The notes below the pieces were generated by a model, which worked only from the letters and a program-made list of their open reading frames with translations, made no database searches and was not told the origin of the DNA. This document shows positions 63,866 through 64,000 of a stretch of DNA of 64,000 nucleotides, one piece after another (positions within the stretch are counted from its first letter, which is position 1; the number at the start of each line of letters is the position of its first letter). The DNA comes from Triglochin maritima (lineage: Eukaryota; Streptophyta; Magnoliopsida; Alismatales; Juncaginaceae). Made by a program: the position numbers and the translations under genes. The stretch is from contig OY821788.1 of the NCBI GenBank assembly GCA_963682175.1, forward strand, positions 15,022,001 to 15,086,000, written 5' to 3'.

Positions 63866-64000
63866 CCATAGTAAAAAAAATTCTGATCGAGGCACACAAG
63901 CACCGTAAAGGAAGGATTTAAAATAAGCGACATGGGAGTCGATGAAACCACAAAGGAACTAGTGGTTATAGAACCAGTCATTGATCAAACAAAAAAGCCT
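63866..64000 (-). pseudogene. Element G Gag, N-terminal part
   Basis: Minus strand, partial at the window edge. An ATG (near 63980) begins MTGSITTSSFVVSSTPMS, a plausible copia Gag N-terminus. A T-homopolymer next to F's junction leaves it out of frame with WRSQI on the other side of F. Confidence 0.55.

Larger units (their letters stand above)
27329..64000 (-). mobile_element. Element G: Ty1/copia element, host of D, H, F and a hAT MITE
   Basis: Minus-strand copia element whose parts, in coding order, are Gag (64000-63866 and 56064-55286), protease and pre-integrase (55243-54768), integrase (45870-45312), linker (45311-44872), RT (44753-44299 and 43838-43426), RNase H (43425-42654) and 3' end (27641-27329 and perhaps beyond 26099). 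Gag-PR-INT-RT-RH order is diagnostic of copia. It is interrupted by F, CACTA H, the hAT MITE, D (with E) and solo LTR C, each with target duplications that rejoin its sequence. Its 5' LTR is outside the window. Stops and frameshifts show that it is dead. Confidence 0.88.

Overview
This window is repeat-rich, almost gene-free DNA from a flowering plant nuclear genome. The evidence is a Ty3/gypsy Tekay-type chromovirus primed by initiator-Met tRNA, four Athila-like LTR elements with a TGGCGCCGTTGCCGGGGA primer site, a Ty1/copia element, a CACTA transposon, a Mutator-like gene-capturing element, and hAT- and Harbinger-like MITEs. I found no intact host gene, tRNA, rRNA or CRISPR array. The species cannot be told; the captured kinase fragment is rich in C at third codon positions. 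Element names A-J below are local labels.

Layout, left to right. Element A (357-16179, minus strand, TSD ATCTT) is a Tekay chromovirus with 2.17-2.18 kb LTRs; its reverse transcriptase is split by element B (4547-11860, plus, TSD CATTC), an Athila-like element coding only Gag-protease. At 17609-19665 lies J, a solo LTR related to A (TSD GTAGA). Next come a Pack-MULE (20687-21805, 9-bp TSD) carrying a MAPKKK-like kinase fragment, a Harbinger-like MITE (22309-23114), a CACTA terminal fragment I (23530-24129), and solo LTR C of the B type (26100-27328, TSD GTACG).

From 27.3 kb to beyond the right edge, a minus-strand Ty1/copia element (G) has served as a landing pad. Its 3' end is at 27.3-27.6 kb, RNase H/RT at 42.65-44.75 kb, integrase at 45.3-45.9 kb, protease/Gag at 54.8-56.06 kb and Gag N-terminus at 63.87-64.0 kb. 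It was cut by D (27642-42653, TSD TGCCC), which itself contains E (33810-40226, minus, TSD ATGTG); by a hAT MITE (43847-44290, 8-bp TSD); by CACTA element H (45871-54764, TSD GTA; TNP2, Transposase_24 and Ulp1-like genes); and by F (56065-63865, TSD CCACA/CCATA).

The most interesting content is the Athila-like group B-F. All full-length copies lack RT, RNase H and integrase and must be mobilised in trans. B and D encode Gag-protease. E and F have lost capsid and protease but keep a colinear ~490-503 aa reading frame with one zinc knuckle and a C-terminal GWRV-centred domain, which also follows protease in D. All share (i) a 3' RNA element of two stem-loops, the first with compensatory changes and a GNRA tetraloop in every copy, and (ii) paired GC-rich palindromes in both U3 and the 5' leader. 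D/F-type LTRs also carry a plant U-snRNA-like promoter (RTCCCACATCG-like box, exactly 32 nt, TATAAATA), an arrangement that recurs in the unrelated copia G. E and F look like recombinants produced by template switching.
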